Made by a program: the position numbers and the translations under genes. The notes under the pieces are model-generated. The model made no database searches. It had not been told where the DNA came from and saw only the letters and a program-made list of their open reading frames with translations. From M3007 sp046299435 (lineage in GTDB: Bacteria; Bacteroidota; Bacteroidia; Chitinophagales; Saprospiraceae), in contig JBKBIC010000175.1 of the NCBI GenBank assembly GCA_046299435.1, positions 1 through 10,153 of the forward strand: a stretch of 10,153 nucleotides of DNA, in the 5' to 3' direction. The first letter of the stretch is position 1. Each line of letters begins with the position of its first letter. Below are positions 1-7,547 of the stretch, piece by piece.

Positions 1-239
1 CTCGGTATAGGTGCCGAGCCTGGCGGAGAGTGTTCCCGCCTCGGTCAGGCTGGCGCCGATGGCAAAGGGCAGGGGGGCATCGGCGGGGGGGGGGCGGGGG
101 GGCGGCGCGCGCCACATGGGGCGCCGCCCCCCCCCCCCCCCCCCCCCCCCCCCTCCACCGTTGACAGGAGGTTAAAATTTCCAAAACAAAGCCACGCGGC
201 CAAAGAGAGGAGCGTTGTGAGGGCGCGATTTCGTTTCAT
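1..239 (-). CDS. Putative exported protein, 5' part only; reading frame broken at a poly-G tract
   Basis: On the minus strand an ATG at 239-237 opens with MKRNRALTTLLSLAAWLCF, a basic start followed by a hydrophobic core, as in a signal peptide. The frame continues to about residue 29, then enters 27 consecutive G on the coding strand. As printed, that frame stops at TGA 47-45. A second frame, open from 171 down to position 1, reads PLPFAIGASLTEAGTLS and then ARLGTYTE, with mostly G/C third codon positions like the neighbouring genes, so it looks truly coding. One extra base or two fewer bases in the tract would fuse the two halves. The AGTLS pattern loosely recalls the N-terminus of BspA-like leucine-rich-repeat surface proteins, but this is a weak guess and the function is unknown. 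The gene is divergent from lptD and runs off the window. An assembly or sequencing error is a serious alternative to phase variation. Confidence 0.42.
85..144. repeat. Near-perfect 24-bp G/C inverted repeat with 12-base loop
   Basis: The left arm, 85-108, consists of ten G, one C, seven G, then CGGCGC. The right arm, 121-144, is GCGCCG followed by C only. The arms pair over 24 positions with a single mismatch (C95 opposite C134) around the loop 109-120. The structure lies inside the 5' part of the leftward exported-protein gene. It has no T-run beside it, so it does not look like an intrinsic terminator. Such a foldback may be real or may be produced during amplification or assembly. Confidence 0.7.
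127..153. repeat. 27-base mononucleotide C tract
   Basis: Positions 127-153 are all C, which reads as G on the coding strand of the leftward gene. The tract lies in the coding region just after its signal-peptide-like segment, where slipped-strand mispairing would change frame. As printed, its length leaves that gene out of frame; lengths of 25 or 28 would restore it if the rest is unchanged. Long G/C runs are also prone to base-calling and assembly error. Confidence 0.8.
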
Positions 240-270
240 CGGTATCCAAAAAATCGGTCTGAAAAAAATC

Positions 271-290
271 CGTTTCCGCCGCCGGAAACG
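271..290. promoter_or_regulatory. 8-bp hairpin in the lptD leader
   Basis: The arms CGTTTCCG (271-278) and CGGAAACG (283-290) are perfectly complementary around a 4-base loop. The hairpin ends seven bases before the chosen lptD ATG at 298 and lies in the 58-base gap between the two divergent starts. It could fold in the mRNA and affect lptD translation, or act as a DNA operator. No convincing Bacteroidota -33/-7 promoter was recognised in this gap. The role is inferred from position only. Confidence 0.4.
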
Positions 291-297
291 ACTGATT

Positions 298-3078
298 ATG
301 AGAAAATTCCCGGGCAAATATCTGCTTTTTCTCCAAATGCTGGCCTGTTTCGCGGCAGTCGGCGCGGCGGCACAAGTGCCTGTGCAGCCGGGCAATTTGC
401 CGCCCGCTTCGGTGCTCGATTCCATCCGAAACAGGCCGCCGGGATTGTCGCCGCTGTCGCCCTCGTTGGACACGATTTCGCCGACGGCGGCCAGCCGCAC
501 GGACGCGGGGGCTGGCCGCGATTCGCTGGTCGTGGATTTGAGCAAAGTGAAAATCTCGAACGACGGCCTCGACGATGTGGTGGAATACGGCGCGCGGGAT
601 TCGATGTGGTTCGATGTGGCGAGCAAACAGGTTCACCTGTACGGCGAGGCGTTCATGAAATACACCTCGATTGACCTGAAAGCAGGCTACATTTTGCTCG
701 ATTACAGCCTGAACATGGTCACGGCGCGGGGTTTTGCGGATAGCTCGGGCACATTGGCCGGTGCGCCGCAGTTCAAGGACGGCGAGCAATCGTTCTCGGC
801 GCGGGAACTGAAATACAATTTCAAATCGAAAAAAGGCATCATTTACGAGGCGCACACCCAGCAGGAAGACCTCTATGTGCTGGGCACGAAGGCCAAATTC
901 GTGGGCGCAAAAGACGACGGCGACACTTCCAAGACCAGCCGCAACACGGTTTACAACTACGATGCAATCCTGACCACTTGCAACCACCCGCAGCCGCACT
1001 TCGGCATCCGAACGAAAAAACTGAAAGTCATCCCCGACAAATTGGTGGTCACGGGTTTTTCCAACGTCGAGATTGGGGGCGTGCCCACGCCGTTGGTGCT
1101 GCCGTTCGGGTTTTACCCGATTACGAAGACCAAAAAATCGGGCCTCATCATCCCGCGCGATTTTGATTTTTCCGACCAGTGGGGCTTCGGCCTGCGGAAC
1201 GTAGGGTACTACATCCCGATTTCCGACCACATGGATTTGACGCTGAACACCGACATCTATTTTCAGGGCACGTTCCGCCTCGGCGCGGATTTGAACTACC
1301 TGAAACGGTACAAGTACCGGGGCAACTTTTCCGCCGAATTCAACAACCGCGTGGGCGAGGACTCGAAGGCGCGGCGCACCTCGGACAAATCCATCGGCCT
1401 GCGATGGAGCCACAACCAAGACTCGAAGGCGCACCCGACGCGCAACTTCGGCGGCAACCTCAACATCCAGACCAACCAAAACCAGAACCGCAACCGCAAC
1501 GACTACCAGTCGGTCTATCAAAACTCGCTGAGCTCCAACCTGTCGTACCGGCAGACTTTTCCCGGCAAACCGTTCAACCTGACGGCCTCGATGAGCCACT
1601 CCCAGAACACGGCCAACCGCCAGATGAACATCACGCTGCCCAACGTGAACTTCACGATGCAGCAGATTTACCCGTTGAAAAGGAAAAAGCGCGTCGGCAA
1701 AGAGCGATGGTACGAGCAAATCTCGCTCAACTACACCTCGCAGCTGCAAAACAGCATCGTGGCCACCGACACCACGCTCTTCACCCGCGAGACACTGAAC
1801 AAATCGCGCATGGGCATCCAGCACCGCGCCAGCTCCTCGCTGCCGCTCAAAATCCTGAAATACATCACCGTCAACCCGAACATCAACTACGAAGAAAACT
1901 GGTACCCGTACACCGTCGAGCACCAACTGCTCAACCGCACGACGCTCGTGCGCGACACGCAAATCATTCAGGGCGAGACGTTTATCACGATTGATTCGGC
2001 CGCCTCCAAGTTCGGCAAGGACACCATCGTGCGGAACTGGGGCTTCCACGCTTTCCGAAATTACAATGCCGGCGTGTCGCTGAACACCGCGCTGTTTTTC
2101 ACCAAACAACTGAAAAAAGGCTGGTTCCGGGGCGTGCGGCACACCGTGAAGCCGAGCGTTTCCTTCGGCCTCGGCCCCGATTTTTCGAACCCGAAATACG
2201 GCTACTTCAAGCAGTATTACACCTCGCAACTGCCCCAATACGCCGACACACTGACCTACGGAATTTACGACGATGCCATTTTCGGGCGGCCCAGCAATTC
2301 GCGGCGGCAGCTGGCCGTCAGCTACGGGTTCATCAATTTGCTGGAAATGAAATTCCGCTCGCGCCGCGACACACTGACGGGCGTGAAAAAGGTCAAAATC
2401 TTCGACAACCTCGCGTTTCGCGGCACTTACAGCCTCACCGCCGACTCGCTCAAATGGTCAACCGTCAACACGGGTGGTGTGTTCCGATTTTTCAAAGGCG
2501 TGGTCGGTGCGAACTGGTCGGCTGAGTTCGACCCGTACATCGCCGATGTCAAAGGCCGCAGAATCAACAAGTTCGCATGGAAAGAAGAGGGCAAGCTCGT
2601 GCGCCTGACCAACCTGAACCTGACCATCAACACCGCCGTCACGCTCAGCCAGATACGCAGCATTTTTGAGAAAAAAGACGAGGACAACCCAGCGACGACG
2701 GCCCCCAACAAAGACGATTTTGGCTCGTGGTTCGACCGTTTCCGGGTGTCGCACAACATCAATTTTGCCCGGCGGCTGCTCGCGGGCGGCGGCGACACGC
2801 TGCTCGTCACCTATCACGGCCTCGGCATCACGGGCGACATCCCGCTCACGCCCAAGTGGTCGTTCAACGTGGGCAACATCAGCTATGATTTCCCGTCGAA
2901 ACGCCTCGTCTATCCCGACATCGGCATCACCCGCGACCTGCACTGCTGGCAAATGTCGTTCAGCTGGCAACCCGAACGCGGGACGTACAACTTCTTCATC
3001 AACGTCAAGCCCGGCACGCTGGACTTCCTGAAAGTGCCCTACCGAAAGAACAACGCCGACGGGCGGTTCAGTTTTTAG
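298..3078 (+). CDS. lptD: LPS assembly outer-membrane protein LptD (OstA/Imp family)
   Basis: LptD is the outer-membrane beta-barrel that, with LptE, receives lipopolysaccharide from the periplasmic Lpt bridge and inserts it into the outer leaflet. The 926-residue product begins MRKFPGKYLLFLQMLACF, a signal peptide probably cleaved near residue 25 (AAA/Q). A periplasmic OstA-like domain covers about residues 88-208. The family signature follows: CNHPQPHFGIRTKK at about 228, then PTPLVLPFGFYP and SGLIIP. The rest is barrel strands ending in a terminal Phe, the usual BAM recognition feature. The mature protein has only two cysteines, C228 and C883 (DLHCW). A GTG at 217 has a purine-rich stretch before it but would add 27 very basic residues ahead of the signal peptide and overlap the divergent gene, so ATG 298 is preferred. 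A polar Asn/Gln/Arg-rich stretch at residues 392-401 is probably a loop. Confidence 0.93.
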   Translation: MRKFPGKYLLFLQMLACFAAVGAAAQVPVQPGNLPPASVLDSIRNRPPGLSPLSPSLDTISPTAASRTDAGAGRDSLVVDLSKVKISNDGLDDVVEYGARDSMWFDVASKQVHLYGEAFMKYTSIDLKAGYILLDYSLNMVTARGFADSSGTLAGAPQFKDGEQSFSARELKYNFKSKKGIIYEAHTQQEDLYVLGTKAKFVGAKDDGDTSKTSRNTVYNYDAILTTCNHPQPHFGIRTKKLKVIPDKLVVTGFSNVEIGGVPTPLVLPFGFYPITKTKKSGLIIPRDFDFSDQWGFGLRNVGYYIPISDHMDLTLNTDIYFQGTFRLGADLNYLKRYKYRGNFSAEFNNRVGEDSKARRTSDKSIGLRWSHNQDSKAHPTRNFGGNLNIQTNQNQNRNRNDYQSVYQNSLSSNLSYRQTFPGKPFNLTASMSHSQNTANRQMNITLPNVNFTMQQIYPLKRKKRVGKERWYEQISLNYTSQLQNSIVATDTTLFTRETLNKSRMGIQHRASSSLPLKILKYITVNPNINYEENWYPYTVEHQLLNRTTLVRDTQIIQGETFITIDSAASKFGKDTIVRNWGFHAFRNYNAGVSLNTALFFTKQLKKGWFRGVRHTVKPSVSFGLGPDFSNPKYGYFKQYYTSQLPQYADTLTYGIYDDAIFGRPSNSRRQLAVSYGFINLLEMKFRSRRDTLTGVKKVKIFDNLAFRGTYSLTADSLKWSTVNTGGVFRFFKGVVGANWSAEFDPYIADVKGRRINKFAWKEEGKLVRLTNLNLTINTAVTLSQIRSIFEKKDEDNPATTAPNKDDFGSWFDRFRVSHNINFARRLLAGGGDTLLVTYHGLGITGDIPLTPKWSFNVGNISYDFPSKRLVYPDIGITRDLHCWQMSFSWQPERGTYNFFINVKPGTLDFLKVPYRKNNADGRFSF

Positions 3079-3086
3079 CATCTTTG
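3079..3086 (+). promoter_or_regulatory. Possible Bacteroidota -7 promoter element for the helicase gene
   Basis: CATCTTTG, followed by CGG, resembles the Bacteroidota -7 consensus TAnnTTTG with one mismatch. It lies directly after the lptD stop codon and 47 bases before the helicase start. No clear -33 TTG partner is visible at the expected distance, so the call is weak. The helicase could also be read through from lptD. Confidence 0.3.
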
Positions 3087-3133
3087 CGGAGCGAAAACCG
3101 CGCTTCTTCAATTTTTCACCAACGCATTTCCAA

Positions 3134-4474
3134 TTGGATTTTTCAGAATTTGATTTCCACCCCGACCTGCTCGACGGCATTGACGCACTGAACTTCAAGA
3201 CCGCCACGCCCATCCAGCAGCAAGCCATCCCGCTCATTTTGCAAGGCCGCGACCTCATCGGCACCGCCCAGACCGGCACGGGCAAGACCGCCGCGTTCGT
3301 GCTGCCCATCCTCGAACTCATTTTGGATTCCGGCGAGGCCAACTGCACCCAAGCCCTCATCATCGTCCCGACCCGCGAACTGGCCGTGCAAATTGACCAA
3401 ATGGTGGGCGCGTACTCGTATTTCACGGGCGTGTCGTCCATTGCTGTGTACGGCGGCGGCAACAAAGGTTTTGACCAAGAAAAAAAGGCCCTGACCAGCG
3501 GCGCGGACATCATCATCGCCACGCCGGGCCGCCTGTTGGCGCACTTGGGCCTCGGCTACGTCAAATTTGACCGGGTGCAATTCCTCGTGCTCGACGAGGC
3601 CGACCGCCTCTTGGACATGGGTTTTCAGGCCGACATCCTGAACATCATCGGTGCCCTGCCCAAAAAACGGCAGAACCTGCTGTTTTCGGCCACCATGCCG
3701 CCCGCCGTCATGCGGTTCGCCAAAAACCTCCTGCACGACCCGGCCACCGTCAGCATCGCGCTTTCCAAGCCCGCCGAGGGCGTGACACAGGGCGCGTACT
3801 TCGTCCATGACCGCGACAAACTGCCGCTCATGGTGGATTTGCTGCGCGAAAAAAAGGGCGAGCGCATCATCGTGTTCGGCTCCACCAAACAAGGCGTGAG
3901 CCAATTGTACCGGCGGTTGAGCGAGCGGAAATTGAGCGTCGGCACCATCAGCAGCGACCTCGAACAGGCTGACCGTGAACAGGTGATGCAGGATTTCAGG
4001 AACCGCAAGATTGACATCCTCGTCGCCACCGACGTGCTCAGCCGGGGCATTGACGTGGACGGCATTGACCTCGTGGTGAATTACGATGTGCCGCGCGATG
4101 CCGAAGATTACGTCCACCGCATCGGGCGCACGGCTCGCGCCGAGCGCAAAGGCACGGCGTTGACGCTCGTCTCGCCATTGGATTTGCAGAAATTCCGACG
4201 CATCGAAAAACTGATTGGCCGCGAAGTGGACAAGTTGCCGCTGCCCGAATTTTTGGCGAAAAAACAGCCCACCGGCCACGAGCACGCCCGCCGCGAACAA
4301 CATGGCCGACCAGCCCACGAAAGCAAAATCGCCAGCGGAGAGGACAAAAAGAAACCGCCTTTCCGGGGCGACGAGCGTCCGAAAAGGCGGCGACCAAAAA
4401 AGAAAGGCAAGAGCGGCAACGGCGGCGGCGGTTCACGGCCGGGCGGCCAAAACCCGCCTCAAATCAATCCGTAA
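3134..4474 (+). CDS. DEAD-box ATP-dependent RNA helicase (RhlE-like)
   Basis: An ATP-driven RNA-unwinding enzyme of superfamily 2, expected to act in the cytoplasm on RNA folding, ribosome assembly or mRNA decay. All family motifs are present in order: Q motif with Phe21 and Gln28, motif I AQTGTGKT (45-52), Ia PTRELA (79-84), Ib TPGR (130-133), II DEAD (154-157), III SAT (185-187), IV IIVFGS (245-250), V ATDVLSRGIDV (298-308) and VI HRIGRTAR (328-335). Residues from about 375 to 446 form a low-complexity basic tail rich in Lys, Arg and Gly, typical of an RNA-binding extension. The start is TTG: it gives MDFSEFDFHPDLLDG, the expected N-terminus; no in-frame ATG occurs between the lptD stop and this point, and the next in-frame Met lies beyond motif I. 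The 3' end overlaps nuoN tail-to-tail by 16 bases. The exact subfamily is uncertain. Confidence 0.95.
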   Translation: MDFSEFDFHPDLLDGIDALNFKTATPIQQQAIPLILQGRDLIGTAQTGTGKTAAFVLPILELILDSGEANCTQALIIVPTRELAVQIDQMVGAYSYFTGVSSIAVYGGGNKGFDQEKKALTSGADIIIATPGRLLAHLGLGYVKFDRVQFLVLDEADRLLDMGFQADILNIIGALPKKRQNLLFSATMPPAVMRFAKNLLHDPATVSIALSKPAEGVTQGAYFVHDRDKLPLMVDLLREKKGERIIVFGSTKQGVSQLYRRLSERKLSVGTISSDLEQADREQVMQDFRNRKIDILVATDVLSRGIDVDGIDLVVNYDVPRDAEDYVHRIGRTARAERKGTALTLVSPLDLQKFRRIEKLIGREVDKLPLPEFLAKKQPTGHEHARREQHGRPAHESKIASGEDKKKPPFRGDERPKRRRPKKKGKSGNGGGGSRPGGQNPPQINP

Positions 4475-5847
4475 ACATTGCCCGGCATCATGGTCAGCAG
4501 GGCGATGAGCAGCAGCCCGACGAGCATAACCCACTGAAAACCAGCGGGAATGGCGACTTCGCCGTCAGCGGTTTCTTTTGAGAAATACATCGCCACCAAC
4601 GGCTTAAAGTAGTAGTAAATCGAAATGGCGGAGTTGACGACGGCCAGCACCACGAGCCATGTGTACTTGCCCAATGCCGCCGAAAACAGGAAATATTTCC
4701 CGAAAAAGCCCGCCATCGGCGGGATGCCGGCCAGCGAAAGCATCGAAATTGCCATGATTGCGGCGAGCATCGGTTGTTTTTTGCTCAGGCCATTGAACGC
4801 CGCAAACGTCTGGTCGCCGCTTTGCTCCGACACGATGATGAACACCGCGAACGCGCAAATCGTGGCGATGGAATACGTCAGGGCATACAGCAAAATCGCG
4901 CCCGCAGCACCCGGTTGCCCAGCCACCAGCACACCCAACAGCAAATAGCCAGCGTGCGAAATGGACGAGTAGGCCATCATGCGCTTGAAATTGTCCTGCC
5001 AGATGGCCGTGACGTTTGCCAGCGTCATCGTCATGCCCGCCACGACGGACAGTGCCACCGTCCAAAATTCACTTGCCCCGACGAATGCCGTCGAAAACAG
5101 GCGATAGAAAGCGGCAAAGCCAGCCGTTTTCACCACCGTCGCCATGAACGCGGTAATCAAATTGGGGCTGCCCGTGTACACATCGGGTGCCCAAAAATGG
5201 AACGGCACGGCGGAGACTTTGAAACTCAACCCAATGAGAATCAACAAGATACCGACGTGCAGCATCCCGGCTGGGCGTGTGGTATCGGAGACGGCGGCGG
5301 CAATTTTTGTCAAATCAAAACTGCCCGTCGCACCGAAAACCAGCGCGGTGCCAAACAGGAAAATCGCCGTCGCAAACGACCCCATGAGGAAGTATTTGAG
5401 CGCGGCCTCGTTCGAGGCAAGGTCATCACGGCGGCTGCCAGCGAGCACATAAAGCGGAATGGACAGGATTTCGATGCCCAAAAACAACATCGTCATGTTC
5501 GTGAATGAGAACATACATAGTGCCCCGCAGAGGCTGAACAGCAGCAGGCCGTAGTTGTCGCCAAGCGTGTCCGAGAGGTTGCGGAAGCCCCAGCCTGTCA
5601 GCCCGAATAGCAGCAACACGGCCGCCAGCGCGACTGCCGTGAAGCCCAGCGCGAATTTGTCGAAGACGAACATGGAGGCGAAAGCCTCGTTCCAGCCGCC
5701 GCCTGCGCCCTGCAAATCCATGGCCGTCGCGCCGAGCGCAAGGGCTGCGCCCACGAAAGCGAGCGGCTGCAGGAGGCCGCGTTGTTTGGCAAGGCCCGCA
5801 AAGAGCACGGCCAACGCCGTAAAAAAGAGTATCAGTAAAGCGGTCAT
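4459..5847 (-). CDS. nuoN: NADH-quinone oxidoreductase subunit N (NuoN)
   Basis: One of three antiporter-like subunits in the inner-membrane arm of respiratory complex I, which couples NADH or ferredoxin oxidation to proton export. The 462-residue protein is almost entirely transmembrane helices. Conserved channel residues are visible: Glu126 in LGIEILSIPLYVL, Lys210 in GLSFKVSAVPFHFWAPDVY, Lys240 in the following helix (ATVVKTAGF) and Lys384 in AGFFGKYFLF. These match the charged axis of the E. coli subunit. It is the last gene of the leftward nuo set, 29 bases after the S4-domain gene. Its final 16 bases lie opposite the end of the helicase gene. No separate terminator hairpin was recognised at this tail-to-tail junction. 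Confidence 0.96.
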   Translation of the reverse strand: MTALLILFFTALAVLFAGLAKQRGLLQPLAFVGAALALGATAMDLQGAGGGWNEAFASMFVFDKFALGFTAVALAAVLLLFGLTGWGFRNLSDTLGDNYGLLLFSLCGALCMFSFTNMTMLFLGIEILSIPLYVLAGSRRDDLASNEAALKYFLMGSFATAIFLFGTALVFGATGSFDLTKIAAAVSDTTRPAGMLHVGILLILIGLSFKVSAVPFHFWAPDVYTGSPNLITAFMATVVKTAGFAAFYRLFSTAFVGASEFWTVALSVVAGMTMTLANVTAIWQDNFKRMMAYSSISHAGYLLLGVLVAGQPGAAGAILLYALTYSIATICAFAVFIIVSEQSGDQTFAAFNGLSKKQPMLAAIMAISMLSLAGIPPMAGFFGKYFLFSAALGKYTWLVVLAVVNSAISIYYYFKPLVAMYFSKETADGEVAIPAGFQWVMLVGLLLIALLTMMPGNVYGLI

Positions 5848-5876
5848 TTTATCTTATCGTCTTGAAAATCAGACAG

Positions 5877-6092
5877 TTAATTCACTTGGATGAGGTGGTT
5901 GTCAAACTCCACTTTGTCGCCCGCCCGGATTTTTTTCCGTTTTTGGAGTTCGACTTGGCCGTTGAAAAGCACCTTGCCCTCGACTATCAGCCAGTTCGCT
6001 TCTCCGCCGGAGTTGACCAAGCGCATGACTTTCAGCAGGGCATTTAGCGGGATGAACTCATGCCCGTCAAGGTTGAATTCCAGTTTTTTCAT
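5877..6092 (-). CDS. Small RNA-binding S4-domain protein (YbcJ-like, COG2501 type)
   Basis: A 71-residue protein consisting of little more than one S4 RNA-binding fold. It has the fold's helical part (PLNALLKVMRLVNSGGEA), then the glycine-bearing turn and basic stretch (VEGKVLFNGQVELQKRKKI), then the closing strands (RAGDKVEF, HLIQV). Length and pattern match E. coli YbcJ, a free-standing S4 protein thought to bind RNA; the precise role of this family is poorly defined. The ATG lies two bases after the nuoM stop, and the gene ends 29 bases before nuoN, so it is almost surely co-transcribed with complex I genes and probably translationally coupled to nuoM. An S4 protein is not a complex I component, so its placement is unexpected. 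A longer upstream extension of the frame runs inside nuoM and is not credible. Confidence 0.85.
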   Translation of the reverse strand: MKKLEFNLDGHEFIPLNALLKVMRLVNSGGEANWLIVEGKVLFNGQVELQKRKKIRAGDKVEFDNHLIQVN

Positions 6093-6094
6093 GG

Positions 6095-7540
6095 TCAAAA
6101 TTGAACTGCGCCCAGAATCCGGCTCGCGCTTTCGTCCGTTAGGTGCAGCACTGTTTGCGGAAAGAAACCGAGGAAAATCACGAGCGCGGCAATCACACCG
6201 AGCACCAGCATTTCCCGCGCATCGAGGTCGGCAAAGCGGGCTGTTTCGGCGTTCGTCTCGCCGAACATGGCGAGTTGATAGACGCGCAGCATATAAACCG
6301 CGCCAAAAATGATGGTCAAGCCAGCCACCGCGCCCAGCCAGTTCGAGTAATTCCAAACGCCGTTGAGCAGGAGGAATTCGCCGGGAAAACCGTTGGTCAG
6401 CGGCACGGCCACCGAGCCGAGCATCACGACCATGAACAGCGTGGCAAACTTCGGGGCGACTTTGGCGATGCCGCCCATGTCGGCCAGCGTCCGAGTACCG
6501 AGCCGCCGCTCAATCAAATCGCCGATGAAAAACAGCCCGACGACGTTGATGCCGTGATTGAGCATTTGGATGAGGCTGCCCTGCAAGCCCGCTTTGTTCC
6601 AAGCAAAAACGCCCGCCGCAATCAGCCCGACGTGCGCGATGGACGAGTAGGCCACGAGGCGTTTCAGGTCGCGCTGTTTGACGGCGATGATGCTCGCATA
6701 GACGATGCCCACGACGGCGAGGTTGATGAAAATCGGCACCAGCGCGTGAACGGCCTCCGCCGCGAGCGGCATCATCCAGCGAATCGCGCCGTACACGCCC
6801 ATTTTCAGCATGATGCCCGAAAGGAGCATCGTGCCCCCAGTAGGGGCAGACGTGTAGGTGTCGGGCTGCCAAGTGTGGAATGGGAACACTGGCATTTTCA
6901 CCGCGAACGCCACGAAAAAGCCAAGCATCACCCACCAAGCGGCCTCCGAGGAGAGTTGTACGTTTGCCAAATCCTGCCACGCAAACGAGTGATTGTCAGG
7001 CGTTTGCAGATAAACGTAGATGAGCGACAGCAGCATGAACAGCGAGCCGACGAAGGTGTAGATGAAAAATTTCATCGTGACCCGCAGGCGGTCGCCGCTG
7101 CCCCAAATGGCGCAGATGAAGTAAATCGGGATGAGCGCGAGCTCGTAAAAAATGTAAAACAACAGGCCGTCTTGCGCCATGAACACGCCGTTGAGCGCGC
7201 CCAACATGAGCAGCACGAGGCCGAAATAGCGGCTTTCGTTTTCGTCCGAAGGCTTGCCCGTGAGCACGATGAGCGGCGCGAGCAAGTTGCTCAGGCCGAC
7301 CAGCAGGAGGCTGATGCCGTCCATGCCGAGGCTGAACGAGATGCCTGCGTTGGGCACCCAAGCCTGCGAATAAGCCCAAAACAATCCCGAATCACCGGGA
7401 GAAAAAGTGGCGCAGGCCATGCCGGTCACGCCCAGGTTGGCCAGCGCGACCGCCAATGCCGCTTGCCGCGCCGCATTTCCCGGCAGGAAAAACGCGGCGA
7501 GCGAGCCGATGAAAGGGATGAGTATTAAGAGCAAAGACAT
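6095..7540 (-). CDS. nuoM: NADH-quinone oxidoreductase subunit M (NuoM)
   Basis: The middle antiporter-like proton-pumping subunit of the complex I membrane arm. The 481-residue product is strongly hydrophobic with about 14 helices expected for the family. Key residues are present: Glu133 in FYELALIPIYF, Lys215 in AFAVKMPVFPFHTWQPD, Lys246 in IMLKMGVYG, His329 in LNHGIN and Glu388 in GFPGEF. They correspond to the conserved charged channel residues of E. coli NuoM. The start ATG at 7540 gives MSLLLILIPFIGSLAAFF, the expected first helix. It follows the DUF5615 gene by 33 bases, a gap that contains a 17-base palindrome, and precedes the S4-domain gene by two bases. No frameshift or missing motif is seen, so the gene looks functional despite the inserted neighbours. 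Confidence 0.97.
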   Translation of the reverse strand: MSLLLILIPFIGSLAAFFLPGNAARQAALAVALANLGVTGMACATFSPGDSGLFWAYSQAWVPNAGISFSLGMDGISLLLVGLSNLLAPLIVLTGKPSDENESRYFGLVLLMLGALNGVFMAQDGLLFYIFYELALIPIYFICAIWGSGDRLRVTMKFFIYTFVGSLFMLLSLIYVYLQTPDNHSFAWQDLANVQLSSEAAWWVMLGFFVAFAVKMPVFPFHTWQPDTYTSAPTGGTMLLSGIMLKMGVYGAIRWMMPLAAEAVHALVPIFINLAVVGIVYASIIAVKQRDLKRLVAYSSIAHVGLIAAGVFAWNKAGLQGSLIQMLNHGINVVGLFFIGDLIERRLGTRTLADMGGIAKVAPKFATLFMVVMLGSVAVPLTNGFPGEFLLLNGVWNYSNWLGAVAGLTIIFGAVYMLRVYQLAMFGETNAETARFADLDAREMLVLGVIAALVIFLGFFPQTVLHLTDESASRILGAVQF

Positions 7541-7547
7541 ATTTCGT

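Noticed and set aside
161..171. TTGACA followed by AGGAGG on the plus strand, resembling a -35 box and a Shine-Dalgarno site
   Set aside because: There is no -10 partner at the right distance and no start codon near the AGGAGG; the bases lie in the coding part of the leftward gene, and Bacteroidota rarely use these signals.
217..297. GTG at 217 as an alternative lptD start with a purine-rich stretch before it
   Set aside because: It would put 27 highly basic residues ahead of a complete signal peptide and overlap the divergent start at 239.
1360..1432. 13-base direct repeat GACTCGAAGGCGC at 1360 and 1420 in lptD
   Set aside because: Both copies encode DSKA in a barrel region using common codons; two isolated short copies are not evidence of a repeat element.
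172..2238. A 688-codon open frame antisense to lptD, and similar long frames opposite the helicase, nuoM and nuoL
   Set aside because: These are mirror frames caused by the high GC third-position bias of the real genes; their products are Arg/His/Val-rich with no recognisable fold.
4420..4500. GC-rich stretch at the helicase/nuoN junction as a bidirectional terminator
   Set aside because: No stable symmetric stem with flanking T-runs could be found; the GC runs encode the Gly-rich helicase tail.
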